Assembly (NCBI RefSeq): GCF_009363055.1
Contig: NZ_CP045292.1
Coordinates: forward strand, 2,790,001-2,854,000
Direction: 5' to 3'
From: Flavobacterium haoranii
GTDB taxonomy: Bacteria; Bacteroidota; Bacteroidia; Flavobacteriales; Flavobacteriaceae
Length of the DNA: 64,000 nucleotides
Within the stretch, counting starts at the first letter, position 1. Each line of letters begins with the position of its first letter. The notes under the pieces were generated by a model that ran no database searches, was not told the DNA's origin, and saw only the letters and a program-made list of their open reading frames with translations. Position numbers and translations under genes: made by a program. This document shows positions 51,299 through 59,426 of this stretch, in pieces.

Positions 51299-53185
51299 AT
51301 CTTCAACATTTTCGGGTTGGTATTCTGGTACTAATTTTTTGATAATTGTAATGGTCTCTTTTCTTGTTATTTTTTGAAAATCTTCAAGGGTATTTATGAT
51401 GTCATCATTTGAAAACTTTCTCTCTTCAGTTTCTTTTGCAATCACAATTTTAGGATGATAAGTTGGTAAAGTTTCGGAGCATTCTGTTAAGACTTCTTCA
51501 TATAATTTTTCTCCTGGACGTAGTCCTGTAAATTTTATTTCGATGTCTTTTCCGGGTAATTTTCCAGCTAAACGAATCATTTTTTCAGCTAGATCTACAA
51601 TTTTAATGGATTTACCCATGTCAAATACGTAAATGTTTCCTCCGCTTCCCATCGCTCCAGCTTCAATCACTAATTTGCAGGCTTCAGGTATGGTCATAAA
51701 AAAGCGATTTACTTCAGGATGGGTTACTGTTATAGGCCCTCCATTTGCAATCTGTTCTTTAAATAGATGTACAACTGATCCATTTGAGCCTAATACATTT
51801 CCAAAGCGTGTAATCATTATTTCCATACTTTTTCCATTTTGACTATGAAATAAATTTTGAGCCAACATTTCTGCAATACGTTTACTTGAACCCATAATGT
51901 TTGTTGGATTTACTGCTTTATCAGTCGAAACGAATATAAATTTTTTTGCTCCATGAATTTTGGCTAATTCTAAGCAGTTTAGGGTTCCATATACGTTAAC
52001 TTTGATGGCTTGTTTATAGTTTTTTTCAAGAACAGGCACGTGTTTGTATGCGGCAGCATGGAAAACAATATCAGGTTTGTGTGTGTCAAACACATGTCCG
52101 ATTTCTTTCTTATTGGTCACATCTACCAATTCAAAGCAAGAATTACAATTGGACAGATGTTTGTCAAAATGCAATTGTATATCGTGTAGCGGAGTTTCTC
52201 CTTGGTCTAAAATTATTATTTTTTTGGGTTGAAATGCTGCTAATTGTTTAGCCAGTTCAGATCCAATCGAACCCGCTCCGCCAGTTACCAAAATCGTTTT
52301 ATTTTTGAATTGTTCAATTACTTTTGGATTGTCAATATCTATTTTTTTTCTGAATAACAATTCCTCTAAGTTGTATTCTTTTAGATTTGTAGTTTGTGAT
52401 GCATTGGTTTTTTGTAATAACTCAGGTTTGTATACTTTAATGTTATTTTGAATGCAATCTTCTAGTAGTTTTTTTTCTTCGTTTTCTTCAAGGTACTCTT
52501 TTGGTAATATAAGGTTTTTAATTTTTTTGAATCTTAAAAGAGTCACAATATTAGGTGATATTGCTTGTATAGGTATTCCTGAAACTTTTTTACCATGTAA
52601 AGAGTTGTTTTGATCAAAAAAGCAAATTAAATTGTATTTACTCGAAATCGAATTTAATGGTTCGATTAAAGCAATATTTTGGCTGTTCACCCCTACAATT
52701 GCAATGTTTTCTTTTTCAGATTCTGGGAATTCTTCAAGGTGTAAATAATGGAAAAAAGTCTTTACGATGAGTCTAAAACCTATTAAAGCAAAAAAACCAA
52801 TGAAAGTGCCGTTGATTAAAATGGAATAAATAAATATATTTTTTCCATACAAGTTTCTACTTATTTCATTGATTGTAACTATAATAACTGTAGATAATAA
52901 TACTGCTTTAAATATTTTGATAATATCTCTTAGAGAAGAGTACCTTAGAATTCCTTTATAGGTTTTGAAAACAAAAAAAGAAAATAGATATACTGAAAAT
53001 AAAATGGAGAATCTTCCTAATGGAGAAATATCGGTTACTAAATTAACCCCTAGATTGTTATAAACGAAATAGCTTAATGTTGCTGTAAATGTTATAATAA
53101 TGAAATCAAAGATTAATATTAACCAAGAAGGTAAGATGTTAATACTTTTTAAAAAATGTAAATAATTTAGTATTTTTTTTTTCAT
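51296..53185 (-). CDS. Membrane nucleotide-sugar 4,6-dehydratase, WbpM/PglF/CapD type
   Basis: These enzymes convert UDP-GlcNAc to 4-keto-6-deoxy sugars for surface polysaccharides. The 629-residue protein has four N-terminal membrane helices (for example SWLILIFDFIIITFTATLSY), a CoA-binding-like region, then the SDR domain with VTGGAGSIGSELAKQL at the nucleotide site and the FVSTDKAVNPTNIMGSSKR active-site segment, ending with the GLRPGEKLYEEVLT motif. The start is the ATG at 53185, since the upstream ATG at 53209 overlaps the promoter box. It begins the polysaccharide locus on the minus strand. Confidence 0.93.
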   Translation of the reverse strand: MKKKILNYLHFLKSINILPSWLILIFDFIIITFTATLSYFVYNNLGVNLVTDISPLGRFSILFSVYLFSFFVFKTYKGILRYSSLRDIIKIFKAVLLSTVIIVTINEISRNLYGKNIFIYSILINGTFIGFFALIGFRLIVKTFFHYLHLEEFPESEKENIAIVGVNSQNIALIEPLNSISSKYNLICFFDQNNSLHGKKVSGIPIQAISPNIVTLLRFKKIKNLILPKEYLEENEEKKLLEDCIQNNIKVYKPELLQKTNASQTTNLKEYNLEELLFRKKIDIDNPKVIEQFKNKTILVTGGAGSIGSELAKQLAAFQPKKIIILDQGETPLHDIQLHFDKHLSNCNSCFELVDVTNKKEIGHVFDTHKPDIVFHAAAYKHVPVLEKNYKQAIKVNVYGTLNCLELAKIHGAKKFIFVSTDKAVNPTNIMGSSKRIAEMLAQNLFHSQNGKSMEIMITRFGNVLGSNGSVVHLFKEQIANGGPITVTHPEVNRFFMTIPEACKLVIEAGAMGSGGNIYVFDMGKSIKIVDLAEKMIRLAGKLPGKDIEIKFTGLRPGEKLYEEVLTECSETLPTYHPKIVIAKETEERKFSNDDIINTLEDFQKITRKETITIIKKLVPEYQPENVED

Positions 53186-53206
53186 TTTACTATTTCTTTG
53201 AGACGA

Positions 53207-53236
53207 CAAATATACTTATATAATAATTATTTGCAA
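53207..53236 (-). promoter_or_regulatory. Minus-strand promoter of the WbpM/PglF-type gene
   Basis: Read on the minus strand, TTG (53236-53234) and TATATTTG (53214-53207) are 19 bases apart, a full consensus match. The 53210-53581 gap around it holds no gene; apart from this promoter and a partial + strand promoter near its right end I see only AT-rich sequence. Confidence 0.7.
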
Positions 53237-53581
53237 ACGCATTTTAAGTTATATTTGCTCTTTTTTTAGTTTTCTTTAAACAATTATGTACTTGAGTTTT
53301 TAATGCGCTACATTTTTTTGTTTTTTAGAAAATTAGATTTTTTTGTTTGGAAAAATAATTACAAATTTTCGCAAATTTTAATTTTATTTTCAGCAAAAAA
53401 AAGCTACAAAATTCTTGCATTATAATAATTAACCTTTTCCGATTTGAAAAATAAGTAATGAAGCAATTTTCTTATAAAATAGCAGATGGAACATTTTTAT
53501 AGTGAAAAAATAAAGTGCTTTACTTCTAAACCGTTTTAATTTTATACAATTTTTTGCTTGAAATTTTTATTTTAAAACTAA

Positions 53582-54115
53582 ATGAGTACTTTTGTTACTT
53601 ATTATACAAATATGTTGCAAGCTATAATTACTTCAAAAACGCGTTTGAGGCTGTTGGTTAAATTTTTTATCAATGTGGCCAATACCGGTTATTTGAGAGG
53701 TTTAGCTACTGAAATGCAGGAAAATACGAATGCTATTCGTAAAGAGTTAAATCATCTAAGTGATTCGGGATTTATTATTAGAGAAGAGCTTGATTCTAAG
53801 ATTATTTACAGGGCAAATGCGGCTCATCCGTTTTTTGAAATTCTACAACAAATGGTTCGTAAATATGTAGGAATTGATGATATAGTGGAACGTATATTTG
53901 AACGTATTGGTGCAGTTTCAAAGGTGTATTTGATTGGGGATTATGCTAAAGGATTGGATACTGGTTTAATAGAAATTGTAGTTGTGGGGGATAATTTGGA
54001 CCAACAATATTTAAATCAAATTGCCACAAAAATTTCAAAAGAAATCGAAAAAACAGTTGTATTGTCGGTTTCAAGATCTTTAGTTACGAATGGTTTGTTG
54101 ATTTTTGAAGCCTAA
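53582..54115 (+). CDS. Winged-helix regulator with nucleotidyltransferase-like C-terminus
   Basis: A protein of 177 residues, or 167 if the ATG at 53612 (MLQAIITSKTRLRLLVKFF) is used. The later start is favoured because a -7-like box TACTTTTG lies at 53587-53594, over the first codons. The N-terminal half is an ArsR/MarR-like winged helix (LRGLATEMQENTNAIRKELN, then LSDSGFIIREELDSKIIYR). The C-terminal half resembles a small nucleotidyltransferase-like fold (VSKVYLIGDYAKGLDTGLIE) without a complete catalytic triad I can see. It lies upstream of the upxY-type gene, a pairing seen in flavobacterial polysaccharide loci. Likely a local transcription regulator. Confidence 0.75.
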   Translation: MSTFVTYYTNMLQAIITSKTRLRLLVKFFINVANTGYLRGLATEMQENTNAIRKELNHLSDSGFIIREELDSKIIYRANAAHPFFEILQQMVRKYVGIDDIVERIFERIGAVSKVYLIGDYAKGLDTGLIEIVVVGDNLDQQYLNQIATKISKEIEKTVVLSVSRSLVTNGLLIFEA

Positions 54116-54254
54116 ATTAATTTTTTACTGTTTAAAACATTATTTTGAGTACTGTTACTAAGTTGTAAGTTTTGGTTGTTGGTATTGATTTTGATTTTAT
54201 AATAAATTTTCGATATACGTTGTCATTATTAATCTAAAAGGTATTTAAATAGTA

Positions 54255-54713
54255 GTGAATTGGTTTGCATTATATACAAAACCTCGAAATGAGAAAAAAG
54301 TAGCTGAGCAATTGGAAAAACTAGGGGTAGAAGTGTATTGCCCTATTGTAGCTGTTGTTAAGCAGTGGAGCGATAGAAAAAAAACAATCCAACAACCGCT
54401 TTTTAATTCCTATGTTTTTGTACGATTAGAAGAAAAAGAACGCGATAAGGTGTTTCAAGTACCAGGAGTAGTAAGGTATCTTTTTTGGTTGGGTAAACCC
54501 GCCATTGTACGTGACCAAGAGGTTAAAAATATTAAAGAACTCTTATTAGAAAGTTATAAAGAAGTCGTGGTCACAGGATTAGTACCAGGTAGCAAAGTAA
54601 CTTTAGACGAAGGGGTTTTTAAAGGCCAAACGGCAACCTATATTGAAAAAAAAGGGAACAAAACAATTTTGGTTTTGGATAGTTTAGGAATGACCTTGAT
54701 ATTGGAGCGATAG
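54255..54713 (+). CDS. UpxY/NusG-family transcription antiterminator
   Basis: A 152-residue NusG-like protein with GTG start. The N-terminal NGN domain shows MNWFALYTKPRNEKKVAEQL, then VYCPIVAVVKQWSDRKK and PLFNSYVFVRL; the C-terminal KOW region shows PGSKVTLDEGVFKGQTATYI. In Bacteroides, UpxY proteins let RNA polymerase read through the long leader of their own capsule operon. Here the gene stands just upstream of sugar-synthesis genes interrupted by long repeat-filled gaps, where antitermination would be useful. A heptad array starts directly after the stop codon. Confidence 0.9.
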   Translation: MNWFALYTKPRNEKKVAEQLEKLGVEVYCPIVAVVKQWSDRKKTIQQPLFNSYVFVRLEEKERDKVFQVPGVVRYLFWLGKPAIVRDQEVKNIKELLLESYKEVVVTGLVPGSKVTLDEGVFKGQTATYIEKKGNKTILVLDSLGMTLILER

Positions 54714-54769
54714 GGGTGATGGGTGATAGGTGATGGGTGATAGTTAATGGGTGATGGGTGATGGGTGTG
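54714..54769 (+). repeat. Period-7 array GGGTGAT type directly after the upxY stop
   Basis: Eight 7-base units run in register from the base after the TAG stop: GGGTGAT, GGGTGAT, AGGTGAT, GGGTGAT, AGTTAAT, GGGTGAT, GGGTGAT, GGGTGTG. It is the same unit as at 40555. Confidence 0.85.
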
Positions 54770-54790
54770 GTTTTACTATTATTAAATTTA

Positions 54791-54832
54791 AAACAACAAA
54801 CAATAAACAATAAACAACAAACAACAAACAAA
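54791..54832 (+). repeat. Period-7 array AAACAAC type just before the epimerase
   Basis: Six units: AAACAAC, AAACAAT, AAACAAT, AAACAAC, AAACAAC, AAACAAA. The reverse complement reads GTTTGTT/GTTTATT, the same family as the arrays at 15694 and 39751. It ends four bases before the epimerase start codon, so it forms the gene's leader. Confidence 0.85.
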
Positions 54833-54836
54833 TAAT

Positions 54837-55805
54837 ATGAGTACATTATTAATTACAGGAGGCGCTGGATTTATCGGTTCCAATTTATGTGAATATTTTT
54901 TATATAAAGGACATCATGTTATTTGTTTGGATAATTTTGCGACGGGACATCGCCACAATATTGCTCCTTTTTTAGAAAATCCTAATTTTAAATTAATAGA
55001 GGGAGATATCAGATCTTTTGATGATTGTAATTTAGCAGTTCAAGGAGTGGATTATGTGTTGCATCAAGCCGCTCTTGGGTCGGTGCCTCGTTCTATAAAA
55101 GATCCCATTACTTCTAATGATGTTAATGTTTCGGGATTTTTAAATATGTTGGTTGCGTCTAGAGATGCTGGGGTAAAACGTTTTATTTATGCTGCCAGTT
55201 CCTCTACTTATGGTGATTCTGAAAGTTTGCCAAAGGTAGAAGATGTTATTGGGAAACCATTGTCTCCTTATGCGATTACCAAATATGTAAACGAATTATA
55301 TGCGGATATTTTCAGTAAGACATATGGGTTAGAAACTATCGGATTGCGTTATTTTAATGTTTTTGGACGTCGTCAAGATCCAAACGGAGCTTATGCAGCT
55401 GTAATTCCTTTGTTTGTGAAGCAATTTATGAATCACGAATCTCCAATTATCAATGGGGATGGTAATTATTCTAGAGATTTTACCTATGTAGACAACGTGA
55501 TTCAAATGAATGAGTTAGCCATGAATACAACTAATCCAAATGCAATCAATACGGTTTATAATACTGCTGTTGGCGATCGAACAACTTTAAATGATTTGGT
55601 ACATTATTTAAAAGAATACTTAAGTGCTTATGATACTGCTATTGCTCAAGTTGAAGTGGTTCATGGTCCAAATCGATTAGGTGATATTCCACACTCTTTG
55701 GCTTCAGTTGAAAAAGCAAAATCACTTTTAGGATATAGGCCCACTCATACAATAGGTCAAGGATTAAAAGAAGCTGTGGCTTGGTATTGGGAGCATTTGA
55801 AGTGA
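54837..55805 (+). CDS. UDP-GlcNAc C4-epimerase, WbpP/TviC type
   Basis: A 322-residue extended SDR epimerase: TGGAGFIGSNLCEYF at the NAD site, the VDYVLHQAALGSVPRSIKDP segment characteristic of WbpP/TviC enzymes, the catalytic YxxxK in SPYAITKYVNEL, and RYFNVFGRRQDPNGAYAAVI in the substrate region. WbpP interconverts UDP-GlcNAc and UDP-GalNAc (or the uronic acids). With the TviB/WbpO-type dehydrogenase at 59427 it could supply UDP-GalNAcA. It has period-7 arrays on both sides. Confidence 0.9.
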   Translation: MSTLLITGGAGFIGSNLCEYFLYKGHHVICLDNFATGHRHNIAPFLENPNFKLIEGDIRSFDDCNLAVQGVDYVLHQAALGSVPRSIKDPITSNDVNVSGFLNMLVASRDAGVKRFIYAASSSTYGDSESLPKVEDVIGKPLSPYAITKYVNELYADIFSKTYGLETIGLRYFNVFGRRQDPNGAYAAVIPLFVKQFMNHESPIINGDGNYSRDFTYVDNVIQMNELAMNTTNPNAINTVYNTAVGDRTTLNDLVHYLKEYLSAYDTAIAQVEVVHGPNRLGDIPHSLASVEKAKSLLGYRPTHTIGQGLKEAVAWYWEHLK

Positions 55806-55807
55806 TG

Positions 55808-55918
55808 GAAGTTGGGAGTTTGAAGTTTGGAGTTTGAAGTTTAGGGTATGGGTTTGGGGTTTGGAGTTTGGAGTTTGGAGTTTGGGGTTAAAAGTTTGGA
55901 GTTTATAGTTGGAAGATT
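55808..55918 (+). repeat. Period-7 array GAAGTTT/GGAGTTT type after the epimerase
   Basis: About sixteen degenerate 7-base units (GGAGTTT, GAAGTTT, GGAGTTT, GAAGTTT, then GAGTTTG repeated) begin two bases after the epimerase stop. There is a one-base slip in register near 55849. No protein is encoded. Confidence 0.85.
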
Positions 55919-55983
55919 TAGTTATAAATTTCTAATGACTAATTTCAAAAATAAAATTTTATAAATTATTTCAATTTCTTAAA

Positions 55984-56176
55984 TCTGTGTTCCAAAAAAA
56001 CTTGAAACCTGAAACCTAAAATAAAAAGCGCAGCGCCCTCTGTGTAGCTCTCCTCAACGTAAAGTATATCAAAAAATTCTCCGTGCAACTCGGTGCTAAA
56101 AAAAACTATTGTGCCTTTGTGTTTTAAAGAAAAAAAAGATTTCTTCAATTCCTCCCATCCGTGTTCCAAAAAACTG
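55984..56176. repeat. Dispersed non-coding repeat modules upstream of the ATPase gene
   Basis: This part of the 55806-56259 gap has no gene. It holds GAAACCT GAAACCT units at 56004-56017, a copy of a GCGCAGCGCCCTCTGTG module near 56027 that recurs near 57602 and 58119, a 49-base segment (56106-56154) repeated without change at 58693-58741, and TGTTCCAAAA-type words that recur several times in the next gap. Confidence 0.75.
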
Positions 56177-56192
56177 AATTAAGATGCAATAA

Positions 56193-56261
56193 TAAAGTTA
56201 TAATTATAATTAAAATAATATATGTATATTTGTAAAGTTATAATTATAATTAAAACAATAT
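56193..56261 (+). promoter_or_regulatory. Promoter flanked by two direct-repeat operators for the ATPase gene
   Basis: A 29-base sequence at 56193-56221 recurs with one mismatch at 56233-56261, exactly 40 bases apart. Each copy contains the perfect palindrome TTATAATTATAA (56198-56209 and 56238-56249). A -7 box TATATTTG (56225-56232) lies between them, and the second copy runs into the ATG at 56260. This is the layout of a repressible promoter. Confidence 0.65.
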
Positions 56262-57474
56262 GAATTCACTACCCAGTAATGTAATACAAAGAAATCATTA
56301 TATCAATAAAGTAATACCGTTTATTGATAAGTCAATAATAAAAGTATTTACAGGACAAAGGAGGGTTGGAAAAAGTTATTTGTTGTTTCAAATAATGGAC
56401 TATATAAAAAACAACTTCCAAGTATTTCAAATACTTTATGTTAATAAAGAAGATTTGTCTTTCTCATTTATAAATTCCGCTGAGGAATTGGTAAATTATG
56501 TTAATAAACAGATTTCGAATCAAAAAAAGATGTATCTATTTATTGATGAAATACAGGACATTCCTGATTTTAGTTTAGCATTACGTTCGTTGTTGTTAAA
56601 TGAAAATATCGATATTTATTGTACGGGTAGCAACGCTACAATGCTTTCTTCAGATATTGCAGGTTATTTAAGTGGGCGTTACATTGAAATCAATGTTCAA
56701 AGTTTGGCTTATGTCGAATTTTTAATGTTCCATAAATTAAAAGATACGCCGGAAAGTTTAGAAAGTTACCTTAAGTATGGAGGGTTACCTTACTTAAAAA
56801 ATCTTCCCCTAAGGGATGATGTGGTTTTTGAATATTTAAAAAGTATTTATACAACTATAGTCTATCGCGATATAATTAATCGATATGCTATACGAAATGT
56901 CGCTTTTCTAGAAAAATTAGTGCACTTTGTTTGCAGTAACACTGGGAGTATTTTCTCAAGTAAAAAAATTAGCGATTTTTTAAAATCTCAAAAAACCAAT
57001 ATGCCACCCAATCAAGTCCAATTGTATGTCAATTATTTGGTTCATGCTTTTTTAATCCATAAAGTAAATCGATATGATTTGGTGGGAAAACGATTATTTG
57101 AGATTGGTGAGAAATATTACTTCGAGAATTTAGGTATTCGAAATGCGATATGGGGGTATCGAATAGAGGATAGAGGAAAAATTATTGAAAATTTAGTTTA
57201 TAATGAATTACTATTTCGAGGCTACGATGTTCAAGTGGGAATAATTGGTACTAATGAGATTGATTTTATCGCAAAAAAAAATAATGAGGTTTGGTATGTT
57301 CAAGTAGCGTTACAGCTCACAGAAGAACAAACTTTACAACGTGAGTTTGGTAATTTGTTAAAAATTAATGACAATTATAGAAAGACGGTTGTTACCTTAG
57401 ATGTTTACAAAGGCAATACTTTTGAAGGTATAGAAATAATGGACTTGAGAACCTTTTGTATGCTTACAGATTAA
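56260..57474 (+). CDS. AAA_14/DUF4143-family ATPase
   Basis: A 404-residue ATPase of the AAA_14 plus DUF4143 type. The Walker A motif is GQRRVGKSYLL near residue 32, Walker B is YLFIDEIQDIP, a sensor-like TGSNATML follows, and the C-terminal DUF4143 part includes YLKYGGLPYLKNL, YRDIINRY and GTNEIDFIAKKNNEVWYVQV. Such proteins are common, often horizontally acquired and mostly uncharacterised. The gene is unrelated to sugar metabolism, sits in the middle of the polysaccharide locus between duplicated repeat modules, and has its own operator-like promoter, so it looks like an insertion. Confidence 0.88.
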   Translation: MNSLPSNVIQRNHYINKVIPFIDKSIIKVFTGQRRVGKSYLLFQIMDYIKNNFQVFQILYVNKEDLSFSFINSAEELVNYVNKQISNQKKMYLFIDEIQDIPDFSLALRSLLLNENIDIYCTGSNATMLSSDIAGYLSGRYIEINVQSLAYVEFLMFHKLKDTPESLESYLKYGGLPYLKNLPLRDDVVFEYLKSIYTTIVYRDIINRYAIRNVAFLEKLVHFVCSNTGSIFSSKKISDFLKSQKTNMPPNQVQLYVNYLVHAFLIHKVNRYDLVGKRLFEIGEKYYFENLGIRNAIWGYRIEDRGKIIENLVYNELLFRGYDVQVGIIGTNEIDFIAKKNNEVWYVQVALQLTEEQTLQREFGNLLKINDNYRKTVVTLDVYKGNTFEGIEIMDLRTFCMLTD

Positions 57475-57515
57475 TTAAATAGAATTAATTCGGTAGTATT
57501 ATTGTTTAAAAAAAT

Positions 57516-57673
57516 CCGTTACATCCGCTACAGCTTTAGCTGACCTTTAATTAAAATCAGTGTAAATCAGTCAAATCAGCGTCATCCGCGTTCCAATTCA
57601 AGCGCAGCGCTCTCTATGCAGCTCTTTCAACACAATCCAATTCAAATAAACTCCGTGCATCTCGGTGTAAAAC
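57516..57673. repeat. 158-base dispersed module, copy 1
   Basis: The module runs from CCGTTACATCCG to CTCGGTGTAAAA and shares roughly nine of ten bases with the copy at 58032-58189. It contains the words CAGCTTTAGCTGACC and AAGCGCAGCGC; the latter part recurs near 56027. Confidence 0.85.
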
Positions 57674-58031
57674 TTAACCACAAGGAACACAAGGAAAGCA
57701 CGAAGCACACAAAGCTTTACGAAGTAAAAGTTGTCATTCCGATAATTAGGAATCTCCTACACAGTAGGCAACCACTTTACGAAGTAAAGTTTCCCTTCAT
57801 CAATCATCAATCAAAAATCAGCAATCACTTGTTCAAGAGATGCTAAACAAAATGACAAACTGGGTGGGGAGGTTAAAAAAAAGTCATCAGTCACAGTTTT
57901 CAGTCGCAGAGGTCTATTGAAGTTGTAGCACTTTTTCATTATAAAGTAGAAACCGTGACTATCGGTTTTACCGTTTCATCCGTGTTCCAAAAACTCGAAA
58001 CCCGAAACCTTAACACATCATAAAAATAAAC

Positions 58032-58189
58032 CCGTTACATCCGTTTCAGCTTTAGCTGACCTTTAATTAAAATCAGTGTAAATCAGTCAAATCAGCGTCA
58101 TTCGCGTTCCAATAAAAGCGCAGCGCCCTCTGTGCAGCTCTTTCAACACAATCCACAACAAAAGAAACTCGGAGCAGCTCGGTGTAAAA
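58032..58189. repeat. 158-base dispersed module, copy 2
   Basis: Direct repeat of 57516-57673, with most differences in the last 50 bases. Confidence 0.85.
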
Positions 58190-58326
58190 TCACAACCGCT
58201 ACAACAATTAAAATCTGTTAATCTGCGGTAAAATCACAACTGTAACACCCCTAAAGTCCCCTCAAGGGGACAATTCTTTCTAAGAATATTTATTTCATTA
58301 GCATTTCATTAGAACTACTCTAACCG

Positions 58327-58349
58327 TTGCCTGAGGCTCTCGAAGGCAA
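58327..58349. repeat. Palindromic element, intergenic copy (TTGCCT-core-AGGCAA)
   Basis: Arms TTGCCT (58327-58332) and AGGCAA (58344-58349) enclose GAGGCTCTCGA. The same 11-base loop, and 15 bases CTGAGGCTCTCGAAG in all, are found inside the TviB-type gene at 59620-59634, there with different but equally complementary arms. Confidence 0.75.
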
Positions 58350-59000
58350 AAGGTACCTAAAAAATCCGTCATCACCAGCGCTCCGCCTAGGCGGAACCGT
58401 TTCATCCGCGTACTAAATCAAGGGCAAGTTCAAATTCAAGGACAATGTACTTTACTTTTAAAATTAAAACACATAAGTCATAGAAGTATAACTAGTGAAA
58501 CGTTTCGCCAATAAAGTACATATAAGATTTTGAAGATGATTTCAATTTCTGTAATCTATGTTCCAAAACAAAAATCAAGTACAATTTCAAAAATCAAATA
58601 CAAAAAGAGATGCCTAACAGTATGACAAACTATGCCTGTATTCTATTGTGAACTATGAAAAGTGTAACGCCTAAAAATCAAAAAAAGAAAATCTATTGTG
58701 CCTTTGTGTTTTAAAGAAAAAAAAGATTTCTTCAATTCCTCTCATCTGTTTTCCATAAACCCTTAACCCTTAACCCGCAACCTAACCAAAAATAATTCCA
58801 CTTTTATTTTCAAATTTCAAAAAATAGAGTACTTTTGTTATTCATTTAAACAGACAACTATAGTTCACTATGGGATTGACTGTGGCGAAGCCATTATAAG
58901 TCCTCTCATTTTTGTAAACATACTTTCAATACCATCGTCCCTATACAGAGGTATCTTAAAAAAAATAGTTAACTCCATAATTCACTAACCTCATTCACCA

Positions 59001-59417
59001 ATGAAAATAGGAATCACATTCAGTGCGTTTGACCTTTTGCATGCTGGACATATAAAAATGTTAGAAGAAGCCAAACGAAATTGCGATTATTTAATAGTAG
59101 GATTGCAAACAGACCCTACCATTGACCGCCCTGAAAAAAACAAACCCACTCAAACCGTTGTGGAGCGATACATTCAATTAAAAGGTTGCAAATTTGTTGA
59201 TGAAATTGTGCCCTATGCTACCGAACAAGATTTAGAGGATATTTTAAGAGCATTTAAAATTGATGTTCGCATAGTAGGAGAAGAATACCGCGACAAAACT
59301 TTCACAGGCCGTACCTTTTGCGAAGAAAATGGTATCATGTTATATTTTAACAAAAGAAACCACCGTTTTTCAAGCAGCAGCTTGAGAAAAATTGTTTCTG
59401 AAAAAGAATTAAAATAA
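59001..59417 (+). CDS. Glycerol-3-phosphate cytidylyltransferase-like protein (TagD/GCT type)
   Basis: A 138-residue nucleotidyltransferase with the HxGH motif (FSAFDLLHAGHIKMLEEAK), the VVERYIQLKGCKFVDEIVPY segment and the C-terminal FSSSSLRKI that stands in for the ISTS-type motif. The family activates glycerol phosphate or similar small phosphates to CDP derivatives, used to decorate surface polymers; the substrate here is not certain. It starts just after the repeat nest and leads the + strand sugar cluster, with the TviB-type gene 9 bases downstream. Confidence 0.85.
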   Translation: MKIGITFSAFDLLHAGHIKMLEEAKRNCDYLIVGLQTDPTIDRPEKNKPTQTVVERYIQLKGCKFVDEIVPYATEQDLEDILRAFKIDVRIVGEEYRDKTFTGRTFCEENGIMLYFNKRNHRFSSSSLRKIVSEKELK

Positions 59418-59426
59418 TATATTCTT

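Larger units (their letters stand above)
57475..59000. repeat. 1.5-kb gene-free nest of dispersed repeats
   Basis: No credible gene lies here. It contains two copies of a 158-base module (57516-57673 and 58032-58189), a second copy of a 49-base module (58693-58741), a GTCATTCCGATAATTAGGAA word of a kind widespread in bacterial intergenic repeats (near 57734), the palindrome ACTTTACGAAGTAAAGT (near 57774), two palindromes at 58327 and 58382 and a CCCTTAA heptad run (58760-58787). The short open frame at 57616-57846 runs through repeat text. Confidence 0.8.

Noticed and set aside
54714..55918. CRISPR array
   Set aside because: The repeats are contiguous 7-base units without spacers, and no cas genes are present.
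57616..57846. A 76-codon open frame in the repeat nest
   Set aside because: It runs through dispersed repeat text (158-base module end, GTCATTCC-type repeat, heptad-like words), has no recognisable protein pattern and no promoter.
58382..58395. Perfect palindrome TCCGCCTAGGCGGA
   Set aside because: Single copy in the window; such words are common in bacterial intergenic repeats and I cannot tie it to a function beyond being part of the repeat nest.
57475..59000. A degraded insertion sequence or transposase gene
   Set aside because: No transposase-like protein fragments or terminal inverted repeats were recognised in any frame; only short dispersed non-coding modules are seen.
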